Source: Actinomadura oligospora ATCC 43269 (GTDB lineage: Bacteria > Actinomycetota > Actinomycetes > Streptosporangiales > Streptosporangiaceae). From it: a stretch of DNA of 64,000 bases. A model generated the notes under the pieces. The model did no database searches, was not told the origin of the DNA, and saw nothing but the letters and a program-made list of their open reading frames with translations. Made by a program: the position numbers and the translations under genes. Positions 17,012-26,208 of this stretch are shown one piece after another. Location: positions 186,001 to 250,000 of the forward strand of contig NZ_JADG01000007.1 of NCBI RefSeq assembly GCF_000518265.1, given 5' to 3'. Each line of letters starts with the position of its first letter. Position 1 is the stretch's first letter.

Positions 17012-17079
17012 CGCGCTCTCCTCTCGCATCGGTGGAGTTCCACGATGCGCCGCGCGCCACGTTCCTCGGAAGCGCACTC

Positions 17080-17096
17080 CCGAACTGTGGATAACT
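17080..17096 (-). promoter_or_regulatory. Second copy of the 17-base DnaA-box-containing element, upstream of ssd
   Basis: This is an identical copy of the box at 11658-11674, lying 68 bases before the ssd start. The invariant core on the minus strand is AGTTATCCACAGTTCGG. Confidence 0.6.
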
Positions 17097-17145
17097 TCCG
17101 TTCAGCCAGGAGAAACCACAGGTCAATCGTGTGCCGAGGAGTTTT

Positions 17146-17275
17146 GTGAAGGCCCGGGTGGGGTTCCGGGGGGCGGTAACCGCCACCCGGGCCGTTCACG
17201 TAGGGCGACCCCCGCCGGGGGGGAGAGCGGGGGTCGCCGAACGGTCCGGCTCCGGGGGGGGTAGAGCCGGCCCGT
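17146..17275. other. Three consecutive strong hairpins (structured RNA element or compound terminator)
   Basis: Hairpin 1 (17146-17199) pairs GTGAAGGCCCGGGTGG with CCACCCGGGCC-G-TTCAC, 16 pairs with one bulged G. Hairpin 2 (17204-17238) pairs GGCGACCCCCGC with GCGGGGGTCGCC, 12 perfect pairs. Hairpin 3 (17241-17275) pairs ACGG-CCGGCTC with GAGCCGG-CCGT with one internal mismatch. They lie beyond the presumed ssd promoter. No U-run follows on either strand, so simple intrinsic termination is not obvious. Confidence 0.6.
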
Positions 17276-18103
17276 TATCCCAGAAAAGTCTCGGGCAGAT
17301 CGCACTAAGTGGTACACCAGTTTGATCTACGGGAGTAGCAATCGCGCCATCTACAGTCTAGGCAGTTACAACATATGCTGCCCGATCGTCGAGAGTTCCG
17401 TCGAGCGGGAAAGTCCCTCAACGAGGACGAATTTTTCTAGCCTGGTTGGGAAGACCGTACTCCCGCGCGCATGGGGCCTTCACCCCGCCCCCGCCGGGCC
17501 GGGCACAGAGCCGGACAGTCCCGCACGAGTCCGCCCGCATGGGCACGCGCGGGCACGAGCGGACGAAAAGAGAAGCGATCACACTGAGTGATCGAATCGG
17601 CGATCGTGAAGGGTCGGAGAATGGCGCGTTCCATGTCCGCCGAAGGGCCCGAGCCGTCACAACCGGCCCCTCCGGCCACTCCTCCGTTCCCCGAACGAGG
17701 GGTGCCGCCGGAACGTTTCCTTTACCGATTGAGGGCTTGTCAGCTGGACAAATGAGGCGTAGACAGGTTCTACGGACCAGGTGTCCGCGCACGGCAGCCG
17801 GGTACCCACGCGCGACCAGCCGCGGGAGGCGCGTCGAGTCGGGCTTGACCCGCTCAGACGAATATCAGTTGCACGCTTGGTAACCCGGTGTGACGTGACT
17901 AGGGTGGCGCCCCGCCAAGTGCGGGGTGCCGTTCATTTGTTTCACCACGCCCACCACGCACGGGTCATCCCTCGCACGCGCACGAGCGCACCACACCACA
18001 TACACCCCGCCTACGTGCGCGGGCACGCCACAACCCACGTGCACAAGCGCACCACACCCACGTGCGCGGGCACGTCAAGCGGGACGGTCAGGCCCGCCCG
18101 CGG
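17276..18103. other. Gene-free region between the tad cluster and the Fic-like gene
   Basis: I find no supported gene. The segment 17290-17460 is clearly richer in A+T than its surroundings and looks like promoter DNA. The part near 17930-18080 carries imperfect repeats of CCCACGTGCGCGGGCACG and AGCGCACCACACC. In relatives a HAD-family gene can sit here; I see none. Confidence 0.6.
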
Positions 18104-18913
18104 TCAGCCGCGGAGGTACGCCTCGCAGATGGCCTGGGAGTCGCGCGCGGCGGCGACCGTGGCGTCGGCGCAGTGCCGGATCCAGCGGACCATGCCCTCG
18201 GACGTGCCGGACGCGTAGGCGCGCAGGGCGTCCGGGTACTCGGCCACGAGTTCGAGGTGGCCGACTTCCGGCGCGGTCAGGGACTTCGGGTCGAGCCCGC
18301 GCGCGACGAACGTGAGCCGCTGCGCCGCGCGCGCGATCACGCCGTCCGCGACGCCGAACGGGCGGAGCGTCAGCAGCTCCCCGTGCACCAGAGCGGCGAT
18401 GACCAGGGCCGGGGCCTTGCTGGGACGGACGAGAAGGTCGCACAGCGCGTCCAGCCGCGAGGCCACCTCGGCAGGGGACGGCGCCGGACCCAGACCCAGC
18501 GGATCGGAGACCTCGCCAGGGCCGCCGGACCCGGAACGCGGGCGTCCGAGGTCCGCTTCGTCCAGCAGATCGGCGGCGGCCAGGACGTGCAGGCGCGCGA
18601 GCACCTGTCGCGGCGCCTTGCGCCACGTCTCGGCCAGCGAGCCGAGCTCGGCTGTGACCCGCAGCGAGCCCTGCACGATGGGCGCCGCATGCCCCTCCGC
18701 AGCGGAACGCAGCTCTTCCAGCGTGACGGACGCGCCTTCCAGCTCCGCGGACGCGCGAGCCCCGCGCAGGGCGGACTCGGTGGAGACCTCCGCGCTGCGC
18801 CGCCTCAGGATGCGGTGGCCCAGCAGACGGTCCACCGCCTTGCGGGCGTCGGCTACGGCCTCCTCCACTCCGGGCAGGTCGGCGACGTTGGCAAAGGCAT
18901 CGACATCGGTCAC
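18104..18913 (-). CDS. Fic/DOC-like domain protein with degenerate active site
   Basis: The protein has 269 residues. An N-terminal segment, [15 protein letters not shown] (about 54-68), resembles the inhibitory helix motif of Fic proteins. The later segment [21 protein letters not shown] (about 178-198) aligns with the Fic catalytic loop HPFxDGNGR. The catalytic His is replaced by Arg and the GNGR portion is lost (ADGVIAR), so AMP transfer seems unlikely. This gene is often labelled oxidoreductase in actinomycete genomes, for which I see no support. It diverges from acs. Confidence 0.7.
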   Translation of the reverse strand: MTDVDAFANVADLPGVEEAVADARKAVDRLLGHRILRRRSAEVSTESALRGARASAELEGASVTLEELRSAAEGHAAPIVQGSLRVTAELGSLAETWRKAPRQVLARLHVLAAADLLDEADLGRPRSGSGGPGEVSDPLGLGPAPSPAEVASRLDALCDLLVRPSKAPALVIAALVHGELLTLRPFGVADGVIARAAQRLTFVARGLDPKSLTAPEVGHLELVAEYPDALRAYASGTSEGMVRWIRHCADATVAAARDSQAICEAYLRG

Positions 18914-19305
18914 GCGCCCGACCTTATGCGGTCACCACGGCGGCCCCGTCCGCCGCCCTCCGCCCATGCTCCGGGCACCGTCGCCACCACGTGCCCCACA
19001 CGCCCCCGAAGACCGAAATCGGAAAGTTTGTTTCGAGTAATCCGGGCCCCGCGCGAGCAGCATCGTCGCAGGTCAGAGCGGAACTGTCCCGCCCACACCA
19101 GACATCGGATCATGCGCGGATTCCCGGAGGCCGAACCTGGGAAGGCCACGTGTGGCTGGCATCACATAGCATCCAACCCGAAGCCGGGGAGCCCCTTTCG
19201 CCCCTTGCGCCCACAAAACCGGCAAGCCCTTGTCCGAACCGGACGATCGCTGATGGAGTGGGCCGTGGAAGGTGCGCCCCCCTCTTTGAACAGCGAGGAG
19301 TACGC
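18914..19305. promoter_or_regulatory. Divergent upstream region of the Fic-like gene and acs
   Basis: This 392-base region has no gene. It holds the candidate Crp site at 19151-19166 and an A+T-richer patch near 19018-19045 (GGAAAGTTTGTTTCGAGTAA). A GAGGAG ribosome-binding site sits just before the acs GTG. Confidence 0.6.
19151..19166. promoter_or_regulatory. Candidate Crp-binding site upstream of acs
   Basis: TGTGGCTGGCATCACA differs at one position from the TGTGA-N6-TCACA Crp consensus. It lies 139 bases before the acs start codon. Crp control of acs is known in other bacteria; here it is inferred. Confidence 0.5.
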
Positions 19306-21273
19306 GTGAGCGAGAGCCAAGAGACACTGTCGAACCTCCTGCAGGAGACGAGGCGCTTCCCCCCGCCGGCCGAGCTCGCGGAGTCCGCCAACGTCACCGA
19401 CGAGGCCTACGAGCGGGCCGCCGCCGACCGTCTGGGCTTCTGGGCCGAGCAGGCCGACCGGCTCACCTGGACGAAGCGCTGGGACGAGGTGCTCGACTGG
19501 AGCAACCCCCCGTTCGCCAAGTGGTTCGTGGGCGGCGAGCTGAACATCGCCTACAACTGCGTTGACCGGCATGTGGAGAACGGGCACGGCGACCGGGTCG
19601 CCTACCACTGGGAAGGCGAGCCGGGCGACACCCGCACGCTCACCTACGCCGACCTCCAGAAGGAGGTCGCGAAGGCGGCGAACGCCCTCCTTGAGCTTGG
19701 CGTCAGCAAGGGCGACCGCGTCGCCATCTACATGCCGATGATTCCCGAGCTGCCGATCTCGATGCTCGCGTGCGCGCGCATCGGCGCGACGCACTCGGTC
19801 GTCTTCGGCGGGTTCAGCGCGGACGCCCTGCGCACCCGCATCGACGACGCCGAGGCCAAGGTCGTCATCACGGCGGACGGCGGATACCGGCGCGGCAGGG
19901 CGTCCGCCCTCAAGCCGACCGTGGACGAGGCCGTGCAGAGCACCCCGTCCGTGGAGAAGGTTCTGGTCGTCCGCCGTACCGGCGAGCCCGTGGACGAGCA
20001 CGACCGCGACGTCTGGTGGCACGACATCGTGGACCGGCAGGACGACAAGCACACGGCCGAGCCGCACGACTCCGAGCACCCGCTGTACATCCTCTACACG
20101 TCCGGGACGACGGGTAAGCCCAAGGGCATCCTGCACACGACCGGCGGTTACCTGACGCAGGTCGCCTACACGCACCACGCGGTCTTCGACCTGAAGCCGG
20201 AGACCGACGTGTACTGGTGCTCGGCCGACATCGGCTGGGTGACCGGGCACTCCTACATCGTGTACGGGCCGCTCGCCAACGGCGCGACGTCGGTCATGTA
20301 CGAGGGCACCCCGGACACGCCGCACCGGGGACGCTGGTGGGAGATCATCCAGAAGTACAAGGTCTCGATCTTCTACACCGCGCCCACCGCGATCCGGACG
20401 TTCATGAAGTGGGGCGACGACATCCCCGCGCAGTACGACCTGTCCTCGCTGCGCGTCATCGGGTCGGTCGGCGAGCCGATCAACCCCGAGGCCTACGTCT
20501 GGTACCGCGAGCACATCGGCGCGAACCGCTGCCCGGTCGTGGACACCTGGTGGCAGACCGAGACCGGCGCGATCATGATCAGCCCGCTGCCGGGTGTGAC
20601 GGCGGGCAAGCCGGGCGCGGCGATGCGCCCGCTGCCGGGCATCGCCGCGGACGTCGTGGACGACCAGGCGCGGCCGGTGCCGAACGGCGGCGGCGGGTTC
20701 CTGACGCTGCAGGAGCCGTGGCCGTCCATGCTGCGGACGATCTGGGGCGACGACGAGCGGTACGTCAAGACGTACTGGTCGCGCTTCGACGGCCTGTACT
20801 TCGCCGGGGACGGCGCGAAGAAGGACGAGGACGGCGACATCTGGCTGCTCGGCCGGGTGGACGACGTGATGCTGGTGTCCGGCCACAACATCTCCACCAC
20901 GGAGGTCGAGTCGGCGCTGGTGTCGCACCCGAAGGTCGCCGAGGCCGCCGTCGTGGGCGCGACCGACCCGGTCACCGGGCAGGCGATCGTCGCCTTCGTC
21001 ATCCCGCGCGGCTCCGCCGGTGAGGACGTCGAGGGCGGGGACTTCGCCAAGGAGCTGCGCGACCACGTCGCCAAGGCGCTCGGCCCGATCGCCAAGCCGC
21101 GCCAGATCATGATCGTCCCGGAGCTGCCCAAGACCCGGTCCGGCAAGATCATGCGCCGCCTGCTGCGGGACGTCGCGGAGAACCGGAGCGTCGGGGACGT
21201 CACCACGCTCGCCGACAGCACGGTGATGAACCTCATCGCCGAGAAGCTCCCCAGCGCCAAGTCCGAGGACTGA
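19306..21273 (+). CDS. acs: Acetyl-CoA synthetase (AMP-forming)
   Basis: This enzyme activates acetate to acetyl-CoA with ATP and CoA. The 655-residue length is normal for Acs. The sequence shows the AMP-binding motif [11 protein letters not shown], the adenylate motif DTWWQTETG, the hinge region [16 protein letters not shown] and the acetylation-regulated lysine segment [10 protein letters not shown] near the C-terminus. The acetate pocket Trp is present in the [15 protein letters not shown] block. The GTG at 19306 follows GAGGAG by five bases. A Crp-like site lies upstream. A hairpin terminator follows at 21377. Confidence 0.97.
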   Translation: MSESQETLSNLLQETRRFPPPAELAESANVTDEAYERAAADRLGFWAEQADRLTWTKRWDEVLDWSNPPFAKWFVGGELNIAYNCVDRHVENGHGDRVAYHWEGEPGDTRTLTYADLQKEVAKAANALLELGVSKGDRVAIYMPMIPELPISMLACARIGATHSVVFGGFSADALRTRIDDAEAKVVITADGGYRRGRASALKPTVDEAVQSTPSVEKVLVVRRTGEPVDEHDRDVWWHDIVDRQDDKHTAEPHDSEHPLYILYTSGTTGKPKGILHTTGGYLTQVAYTHHAVFDLKPETDVYWCSADIGWVTGHSYIVYGPLANGATSVMYEGTPDTPHRGRWWEIIQKYKVSIFYTAPTAIRTFMKWGDDIPAQYDLSSLRVIGSVGEPINPEAYVWYREHIGANRCPVVDTWWQTETGAIMISPLPGVTAGKPGAAMRPLPGIAADVVDDQARPVPNGGGGFLTLQEPWPSMLRTIWGDDERYVKTYWSRFDGLYFAGDGAKKDEDGDIWLLGRVDDVMLVSGHNISTTEVESALVSHPKVAEAAVVGATDPVTGQAIVAFVIPRGSAGEDVEGGDFAKELRDHVAKALGPIAKPRQIMIVPELPKTRSGKIMRRLLRDVAENRSVGDVTTLADSTVMNLIAEKLPSAKSED

Positions 21274-21376
21274 ACGCGGTCCCTCACACGCGCACAAGGT
21301 CCCCCACACGTGCACAGGTCGCTCACGCGCGTACAGAACGCGTGAAGCGCCGGTAGCGAACACCTCGCGCGCGCAT

Positions 21377-21416
21377 GCGAAACGGGTGCCGACGACACCA
21401 TCGGCGCCCGTTTCGC
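21377..21416 (+). terminator. Terminator hairpin after acs
   Basis: A 16-pair stem, GCGAAACGGGTGCCGA with TCGGCGCCCGTTTCGC (one G-T pair), encloses an eight-base loop about 100 bases after the acs stop. Confidence 0.8.
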
Positions 21417-21578
21417 ACGGTCAGAGGCGGGCACAAGGGATTTAGGCGACGATCATCCCGGTAGGCTCGAAAAAGGTGTGCCGGGAAGTCTGGTCGGTGA
21501 GGGGGGGCATCCGGTTTCGTGCGCGCACGAGCCGGCTCCGTCCCCGGACGACGTTCGCCTGCCACTCGGGGGATTCCT

Positions 21579-22808
21579 TTGACGCGCGCACGAGACAGCC
21601 GACATGCCCGGCCCACCGTCCGGTACGCCAAGAACGTGACCGAGGCCCTGCGGACGGAGACCGTGGGCGGCGTCATCATGCTCCTGGCGACCGTCGCCGC
21701 GCTGATCTGGGCCAACACGCCCTGGTCGGCGGCGTACACGCGCATCCGGGACTACGAGCTGAGCCCGGACTGGCTCGGCCTGCACCACATGGACCTGTCG
21801 CACTGGGCGTCCAGCGGGCTTCTCGCGGTGTTCTTCTTCATCGCCGGGCTCGAGCTGCGCGAGGAGCTCACGCACGGCGCGCTGCGCGACCCGCGGGACG
21901 CCGCCCTGCCCGTGATCGCCGCCGCCACGGGCGTCGCCGCGCCCGCGCTGATCTTCCTCGCGATCACCGCCGGGACCGGGGACGGCATGCGCGGCTGGGC
22001 CGTCCCGACCGCGACCGACATCGCGTTCGCGCTGGCCGTCCTCGCGGTGACGTTCTCCGACTGCCCCGGCCCGCTGCGCGCGTTCCTGCTGACGCTCGCC
22101 ATCGTGGACGACCTGATCGCCATCCTGATCATCGCGATCTTCTACACCTCGGGCCTCGCGGTGACGCCGCTCCTGGCGGGCGTCGCGCTCGTCGCGGTGT
22201 ACGGGGTGCTGCAGGCCAGGGGCGTCCGGACGCCGTGGGTGTACGTCCCGCTGGCCCTCCTCGGGTGGTACTTCGTGCAGCGCAGCGGCATCCACGCGAC
22301 CGTCGAGGCCGTCGCGCTCGGGATGCTGACCTCCACCAGGGAGACGCCGGACGAGCGGCCCACGAACGCCGAGCGGGCCGCCCACGTCCTGCGCCCGGTC
22401 TCGGCCGGGCTGTGCGTGCCGCTGTTCGCCTTCCTCAGCGCGGGCGTGGCGCTCAGCGGGGCGGCCCTCGGCGCGGTGTTCCAGGACCGGGTGGCGATCG
22501 GCGTGATCGCCGGGCTGGTCGTGGGCAAGTTCGTCGGCGTCCTCGGCGGCGCGTGGACGGCCGTCCGGCTCGGACTGGCCTCGCTCGGCGAGGGACTGCA
22601 CTGGCGGGAGCTCGCGGGAGTGGCGGCGCTGGCCGGAGTGGGCTTCACCGTTTCGCTGTTGATCGGCGGTTTGGCCTACCCCGACCCGGCACAATTCGAG
22701 AGAGTGACGACAGCGGTCCTGATCGCGAGCCTCGTCGCGTCGGTGGCCGCGTCCGCGGTCTTCAGGCATCGGGTGCGGCAGCGTGCCCGTTCGGTGAGGG
22801 CGGGCTGA
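21579..22808 (+). CDS. nhaA: Na+/H+ antiporter NhaA
   Basis: This inner-membrane protein of about 409 residues exchanges Na+ for H+ and sets pH and salt tolerance. Family markers are RTETVGGVIMLLATVAALIWANTPW at the start of helix 1, the conserved TDIAFALAVL, and the two ion-binding aspartates in LTLAIVDDLIAILIIAIFY. The TTG at 21579 is preferred because GGGGGA lies five bases upstream. A GTG at 21519 would add 20 residues and cannot be excluded. It follows acs, as in the Streptomyces locus, and is followed by the holin-like gene. Confidence 0.93.
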   Translation: MTRARDSRHARPTVRYAKNVTEALRTETVGGVIMLLATVAALIWANTPWSAAYTRIRDYELSPDWLGLHHMDLSHWASSGLLAVFFFIAGLELREELTHGALRDPRDAALPVIAAATGVAAPALIFLAITAGTGDGMRGWAVPTATDIAFALAVLAVTFSDCPGPLRAFLLTLAIVDDLIAILIIAIFYTSGLAVTPLLAGVALVAVYGVLQARGVRTPWVYVPLALLGWYFVQRSGIHATVEAVALGMLTSTRETPDERPTNAERAAHVLRPVSAGLCVPLFAFLSAGVALSGAALGAVFQDRVAIGVIAGLVVGKFVGVLGGAWTAVRLGLASLGEGLHWRELAGVAALAGVGFTVSLLIGGLAYPDPAQFERVTTAVLIASLVASVAASAVFRHRVRQRARSVRAG

Positions 22809-22836
22809 TGTCCTGGCGTGTCGGACAGGACAGGCC

Positions 22837-22888
22837 CCCGTGCGGAAGGCCCGTGCGGACGGCCCGTGCGGACGGGCCGTGCGGACGG
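22837..22888. repeat. Four tandem 13-bp repeats
   Basis: Four copies of CCCGTGCGGACGG (the first with AAGG, the last starting GCC) lie between nhaA and the holin-like gene. They end about 80 bases before the next start codon. Confidence 0.85.
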
Positions 22889-22967
22889 GCCGATTGGCCG
22901 GGGCGGCGGACGAGCTGCCAGGCTGGGTTCGGCCCTGGTGACCGGGGTCCTGGAAGGAGAGAGCGCT

Positions 22968-23420
22968 ATGTCTGAGGCACTGCCGGGCGAACGCATGGAG
23001 GACAAGTCCCTCGGCGAGCTCGTCGCGATGGCGTCCAGCAACGTGTCCAGCCTGATCCGGGCCGAACTGGACCTGGCCAAGCTGGAGCTGAAGGACGACG
23101 CCAAGAAGGCCGCGCTGGGCAGCGGCATGTTCGCGATCGCCGGTCTGTGCGCCGGGCTCATCGTGATCCTGCTGTCGATCGCCGCGGCCTACGGCCTGGT
23201 CGCCCTCGGCGTCTGGCACTGGGCCGCGTTCCTCATCGTCGCGGGCGTCTACCTGCTGGTCGCCGCCGCCCTGGTCGGCATCGGCTACCTGCGCATCCGC
23301 AAGATCCGCGGGGCGCAGCGGACGCGCGCGCAGCTGCGCGCCGACTTCGAGATGCTCCGCCACCGCGGCGGCGACGACGCCGTCGAGGACGCCCCGGACA
23401 CCCCGGCCCTGGCGGACTGA
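22968..23420 (+). CDS. Phage holin family / DUF1469 membrane protein (Rv3669-like)
   Basis: This protein of 150 residues has an amphipathic N-terminal helix (SLGELVAMASSNVSSLIRAELDLAKLELK) and two transmembrane helices (about 45-70 and 80-105), then a charged tail. This is the layout of Actinobacterial Holin-X/superfamily III proteins, which are chromosomal and not necessarily lytic. The ATG at 22968 has GGAAGGAG upstream. It is directly followed (13 bases) by the EphE-like hydrolase, an arrangement also recalled from M. tuberculosis (Rv3669-Rv3670). Confidence 0.83.
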   Translation: MSEALPGERMEDKSLGELVAMASSNVSSLIRAELDLAKLELKDDAKKAALGSGMFAIAGLCAGLIVILLSIAAAYGLVALGVWHWAAFLIVAGVYLLVAAALVGIGYLRIRKIRGAQRTRAQLRADFEMLRHRGGDDAVEDAPDTPALAD

Positions 23421-23433
23421 GCGGACACGCACC

Positions 23434-24357
23434 ATGGCCGCACCGGACGCCTCGCTGGTCGAGATCGACGGACCCTGGACGCACCGCTCGGTGAGCGCGG
23501 GCGGCACCCGCTTCCATGTGGCGGAGGCGGGTGAGGGGCCGCTCGTGCTCCTGCTGCACGGGTTCCCCGAGTTCTGGTGGACCTGGCACAACCAGCTCGT
23601 GTCGCTCCCCGCCGCCGGGTTCCGCGCGGCGGCCGTCGACCTGCGCGGCTACGGCGCCAGCGACAAGCCGCCGCGCGGCTACGACCTGGTCACCCTCGCC
23701 GCGGACGCGGCGGGCCTCGTGCGCGCGCTCGGAGAGGCCAACGCGATCGTCGTCGGCCACGACTGGGGCGGGCTGCTCGCGTGGACGATGGCGGCCTACC
23801 ATCCCAAGGTCGTCCAGAGGCTGGTGACGGTCGGCGCGCCGCATCCGCTTCGGCTGCGCCAGTCGCTTCGCGGGAATCCGAGCCGTCAGCTCTGGGCGAC
23901 CCGGCACACGCTCGGTTTCCAGGTTCCCGTATGGCCGGAGCGTCGTCTCGTCCAGAACGACGCTGCGCTTGTTGGACGGCTCCTACACGACTGGTCCGGC
24001 CCAGGCTGGCCGGACGAACGCACCGAGCGCCTCGTGCGCGACGCGATACGCATCCCCGGCGTCGCCCACTGCGCGTTGGAGTACCACCGTTGGCTCGTCC
24101 GGTCGCAGCCGCGCCCGGACGGGATCCGCTATGCGCGCCGCATGCGCGCGCCCATCCAGGTCCCGACGCTTCAGCTGCACGGGGCGCTCGACCGTTGCAC
24201 TCTCCCTGCCAGCGCCCAGGGTTCCGGACGGTACGTCACCGCGCCCTACCGCTGGAAGCTCATCGACGGTGCCGGTCACTTCCCGCATGAGGAACGTCCG
24301 CGCGCGTTCGATGCCGAACTCATCGGCTGGCTCAACGACCCCGAACCCGAACGCTGA
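23434..24357 (+). CDS. Alpha/beta hydrolase, epoxide hydrolase EphE-like
   Basis: The protein has 307 residues. The oxyanion segment is LLLHGFPEFWWTW. The nucleophile elbow GHDWGG has Asp rather than Ser as nucleophile, which is diagnostic of epoxide hydrolases and haloalkane dehalogenases. The terminal catalytic His sits in GAGHFPHEERP. The position, between the holin-like gene and the MarP-like protease, fits Rv3670 EphE. Codon use in the last 400 bases is slightly less G+C-biased. The substrate is unknown. It is followed two bases later by the DUF309 gene, so they are probably co-transcribed. Confidence 0.85.
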   Translation: MAAPDASLVEIDGPWTHRSVSAGGTRFHVAEAGEGPLVLLLHGFPEFWWTWHNQLVSLPAAGFRAAAVDLRGYGASDKPPRGYDLVTLAADAAGLVRALGEANAIVVGHDWGGLLAWTMAAYHPKVVQRLVTVGAPHPLRLRQSLRGNPSRQLWATRHTLGFQVPVWPERRLVQNDAALVGRLLHDWSGPGWPDERTERLVRDAIRIPGVAHCALEYHRWLVRSQPRPDGIRYARRMRAPIQVPTLQLHGALDRCTLPASAQGSGRYVTAPYRWKLIDGAGHFPHEERPRAFDAELIGWLNDPEPER

Positions 24358-24359
24358 CC

Positions 24360-24833
24360 ATGTCCGAGCCCAACGACCAGCGGGATCGGGACGCGCGGGG
24401 GCGGGCGCGTAACGCGCGTCCCCGCGACGCATACGGACGTCCGCTCCCCCATGGCTCGGCGGGTATCCCCACCACGCCGGACGATTTCGACCTGCCACCG
24501 GACGAAGCGTTGGCAGAGGCCCAGCGGCTCCTGGACGCGGACCGTCCCTTCCACGCGCACGAGGTGCTCGAAGCGGTCTGGAAGTCGTCCCCGGAAAACG
24601 AACGCGAGCTGTGGCGTGCCCTCGCGCAGGTGGCCGTCGGCATCACGCACCTACGCAGAGGCAACCCACGCGGCGCTCAGGCTCTTCTCTCACGCGCCGC
24701 CGACCGACTCGACGAGTACGCGAGAGATGCGGACGACACACACGGCATCGACGTCCCGAGGCTGACGTCCACCGTCCGTGCCCTCGCAGAGGAACTCCCG
24801 CTCGAAACCGCCGTCAAGCTACGCCTCCGCTAG
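24360..24833 (+). CDS. DUF309 domain protein
   Basis: This protein of 157 residues contains the DUF309 signature FHAHEVLEAVWKSSP in a small helical domain (about 50-130) after a polar, Arg-rich N-terminus. DUF309 proteins have no settled function. The gene starts directly after the epoxide-hydrolase stop. It converges with the MarP gene, with only 25 bases between the ends. Confidence 0.82.
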   Translation: MSEPNDQRDRDARGRARNARPRDAYGRPLPHGSAGIPTTPDDFDLPPDEALAEAQRLLDADRPFHAHEVLEAVWKSSPENERELWRALAQVAVGITHLRRGNPRGAQALLSRAADRLDEYARDADDTHGIDVPRLTSTVRALAEELPLETAVKLRLR

Positions 24834-24858
24834 GCACCATGCTCGGGGGTGGTCGGCG

Positions 24859-26076
24859 CTAGTCGGCGCAGCCTTCGGTCGAGACGGAGATGGTCGCGCC
24901 CTGTGCCGCGCGCGCGTCCGGCGAGACCTCGTTGGCGGTCAGGGCGTAGCCGGTCTGCGGCGAATCGAGGGCGGCGGCGAAGATGACGCCGAAGACCTGG
25001 CCGTTGCTGGTGAGCAGCGGACCGCCGGAGTTGCCCTGCTCCACGTCGCCGCGGATGGCGTAGATCTCGCGCGTGACCTGCGGCGAGTGGTAGATGTCCG
25101 GTGCCCGGGAGATCTGCCGGGCCCGGATCCGGGCGGCGAGGGCCGTGAACGGACGGCTTTTCGGGTACCCGGCGATGATGGCGTCGTCTCGTACGCGCGC
25201 GGGCCCGGCGAACTTCAGCGGCGTCGACTTCAGCCCCGGCACGTACAGGACGGCCACGTCGCGCTGCGGGTCGTACAGGACGACCTTGCCGCCGTGGCGC
25301 TTGCCGTCCAGCGAGTCGATCTGGGACGAGCCTCGCGCGCCCGCGACCACATGCGCGTTCGTCATGACGCGCTCGGGCGCGAACACGAAGCCGGTGCCCT
25401 CGATGCGGCGCTGGCAGTCGGGCGCGGTGCTGGTGATCTTCACGATGGACTGCTTGGCCGCGCGCAGCGCGCCGGTGTTGAGGATCGCGTCGTTCGGCGG
25501 CGGGACCTTCGCCACCGACTCGCCGCCGAGGCCGTTGAACACCTGCGGGAACTCGCTGCTGGCCACGAACCCGCGGAAGGAGGAGAACCAGGTCTGCGCC
25601 TGCTGCGGCATCACGTCGTTGACGCCGCTGATGATGGACGACCCCTTGACCTGCGTCCGCACCGACTTGAACTCCGAGTTGGCGACCAGCGACCCGAAGA
25701 ACCAGGCGACGATGAGCAGGGAGAGGACCGAGACGACGCCGCCGCCCACCGCGTCCGCCGTGCGCGCGTTGTTGTGCGTCACCCGGTTGCGCAGCACCGC
25801 GCCCAGCGACGACGCGAGCAGCTGCCCGAGGGTGGCCGCGAGGAAGGCGATGACGATGGCCAGCAGCGCCTGCTGCGCGGCGCCGCTCACCGTGGCCTCG
25901 GCGATCGGCGGGGCGATCAGCACGCCCACGACACCGCCGCCGACGAAGCCGACGAAGCTCAGCAGGCTCACGATGAAGCCCTGCCGGTAGCCGGACACCG
26001 CGAACAGCAGTATCAGCACGAACAGGATCAGATCCAGAAGGTGGTCGCCCAGCACCGCTTCACCGTATAGCGACAA
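24859..26076 (-). CDS. MarP-like membrane serine protease (CvpA-type membrane domain plus trypsin-like domain)
   Basis: This protein of 405 residues has about four N-terminal transmembrane helices of the Colicin V production type and then a periplasmic trypsin-like domain. Catalytic residues are seen as TNAHVVAG (His), DVAVLYV (Asp) and GDVEQGNSGGPLL (Ser). Two cysteines at either side of the domain (CQRRIEG and the C-terminal CAD) may form a redox-sensitive disulfide, as in MarP. In M. tuberculosis MarP (Rv3671c) is needed for acid and oxidative-stress resistance through peptidoglycan hydrolase processing. The same gene order supports orthology. Confidence 0.92.
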   Translation of the reverse strand: MSLYGEAVLGDHLLDLILFVLILLFAVSGYRQGFIVSLLSFVGFVGGGVVGVLIAPPIAEATVSGAAQQALLAIVIAFLAATLGQLLASSLGAVLRNRVTHNNARTADAVGGGVVSVLSLLIVAWFFGSLVANSEFKSVRTQVKGSSIISGVNDVMPQQAQTWFSSFRGFVASSEFPQVFNGLGGESVAKVPPPNDAILNTGALRAAKQSIVKITSTAPDCQRRIEGTGFVFAPERVMTNAHVVAGARGSSQIDSLDGKRHGGKVVLYDPQRDVAVLYVPGLKSTPLKFAGPARVRDDAIIAGYPKSRPFTALAARIRARQISRAPDIYHSPQVTREIYAIRGDVEQGNSGGPLLTSNGQVFGVIFAAALDSPQTGYALTANEVSPDARAAQGATISVSTEGCAD

Positions 26077-26208
26077 CGGGGCTGCGCACGTCCCCTCGCT
26101 GTACCAGTTTCACCGTACGCGTCTAGTCATCCGGGGCGATGCACGCGCGCGCACGAGCAGTCACGGAAGCCCGTAACGCCCGGTGTGCGGGGCGCATGCG
26201 CGCTTCGG

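Noticed and set aside
17146..17275. Riboswitch (for example a cyclic-di-AMP ydaO type) in the triple-hairpin element
   Set aside because: I could not place the conserved bases of any riboswitch class that I know, and no gene begins downstream on the plus strand.
17446..17883. Small frames between the Tad cluster and the Fic-like gene
   Set aside because: Translations are Arg/Pro/Thr-rich without similarity or start signals on either strand.
19162..21363. A 733-codon minus-strand frame opposite acs
   Set aside because: It is an artefact of codon bias in acs; there is no motif, start context or plausible protein composition.
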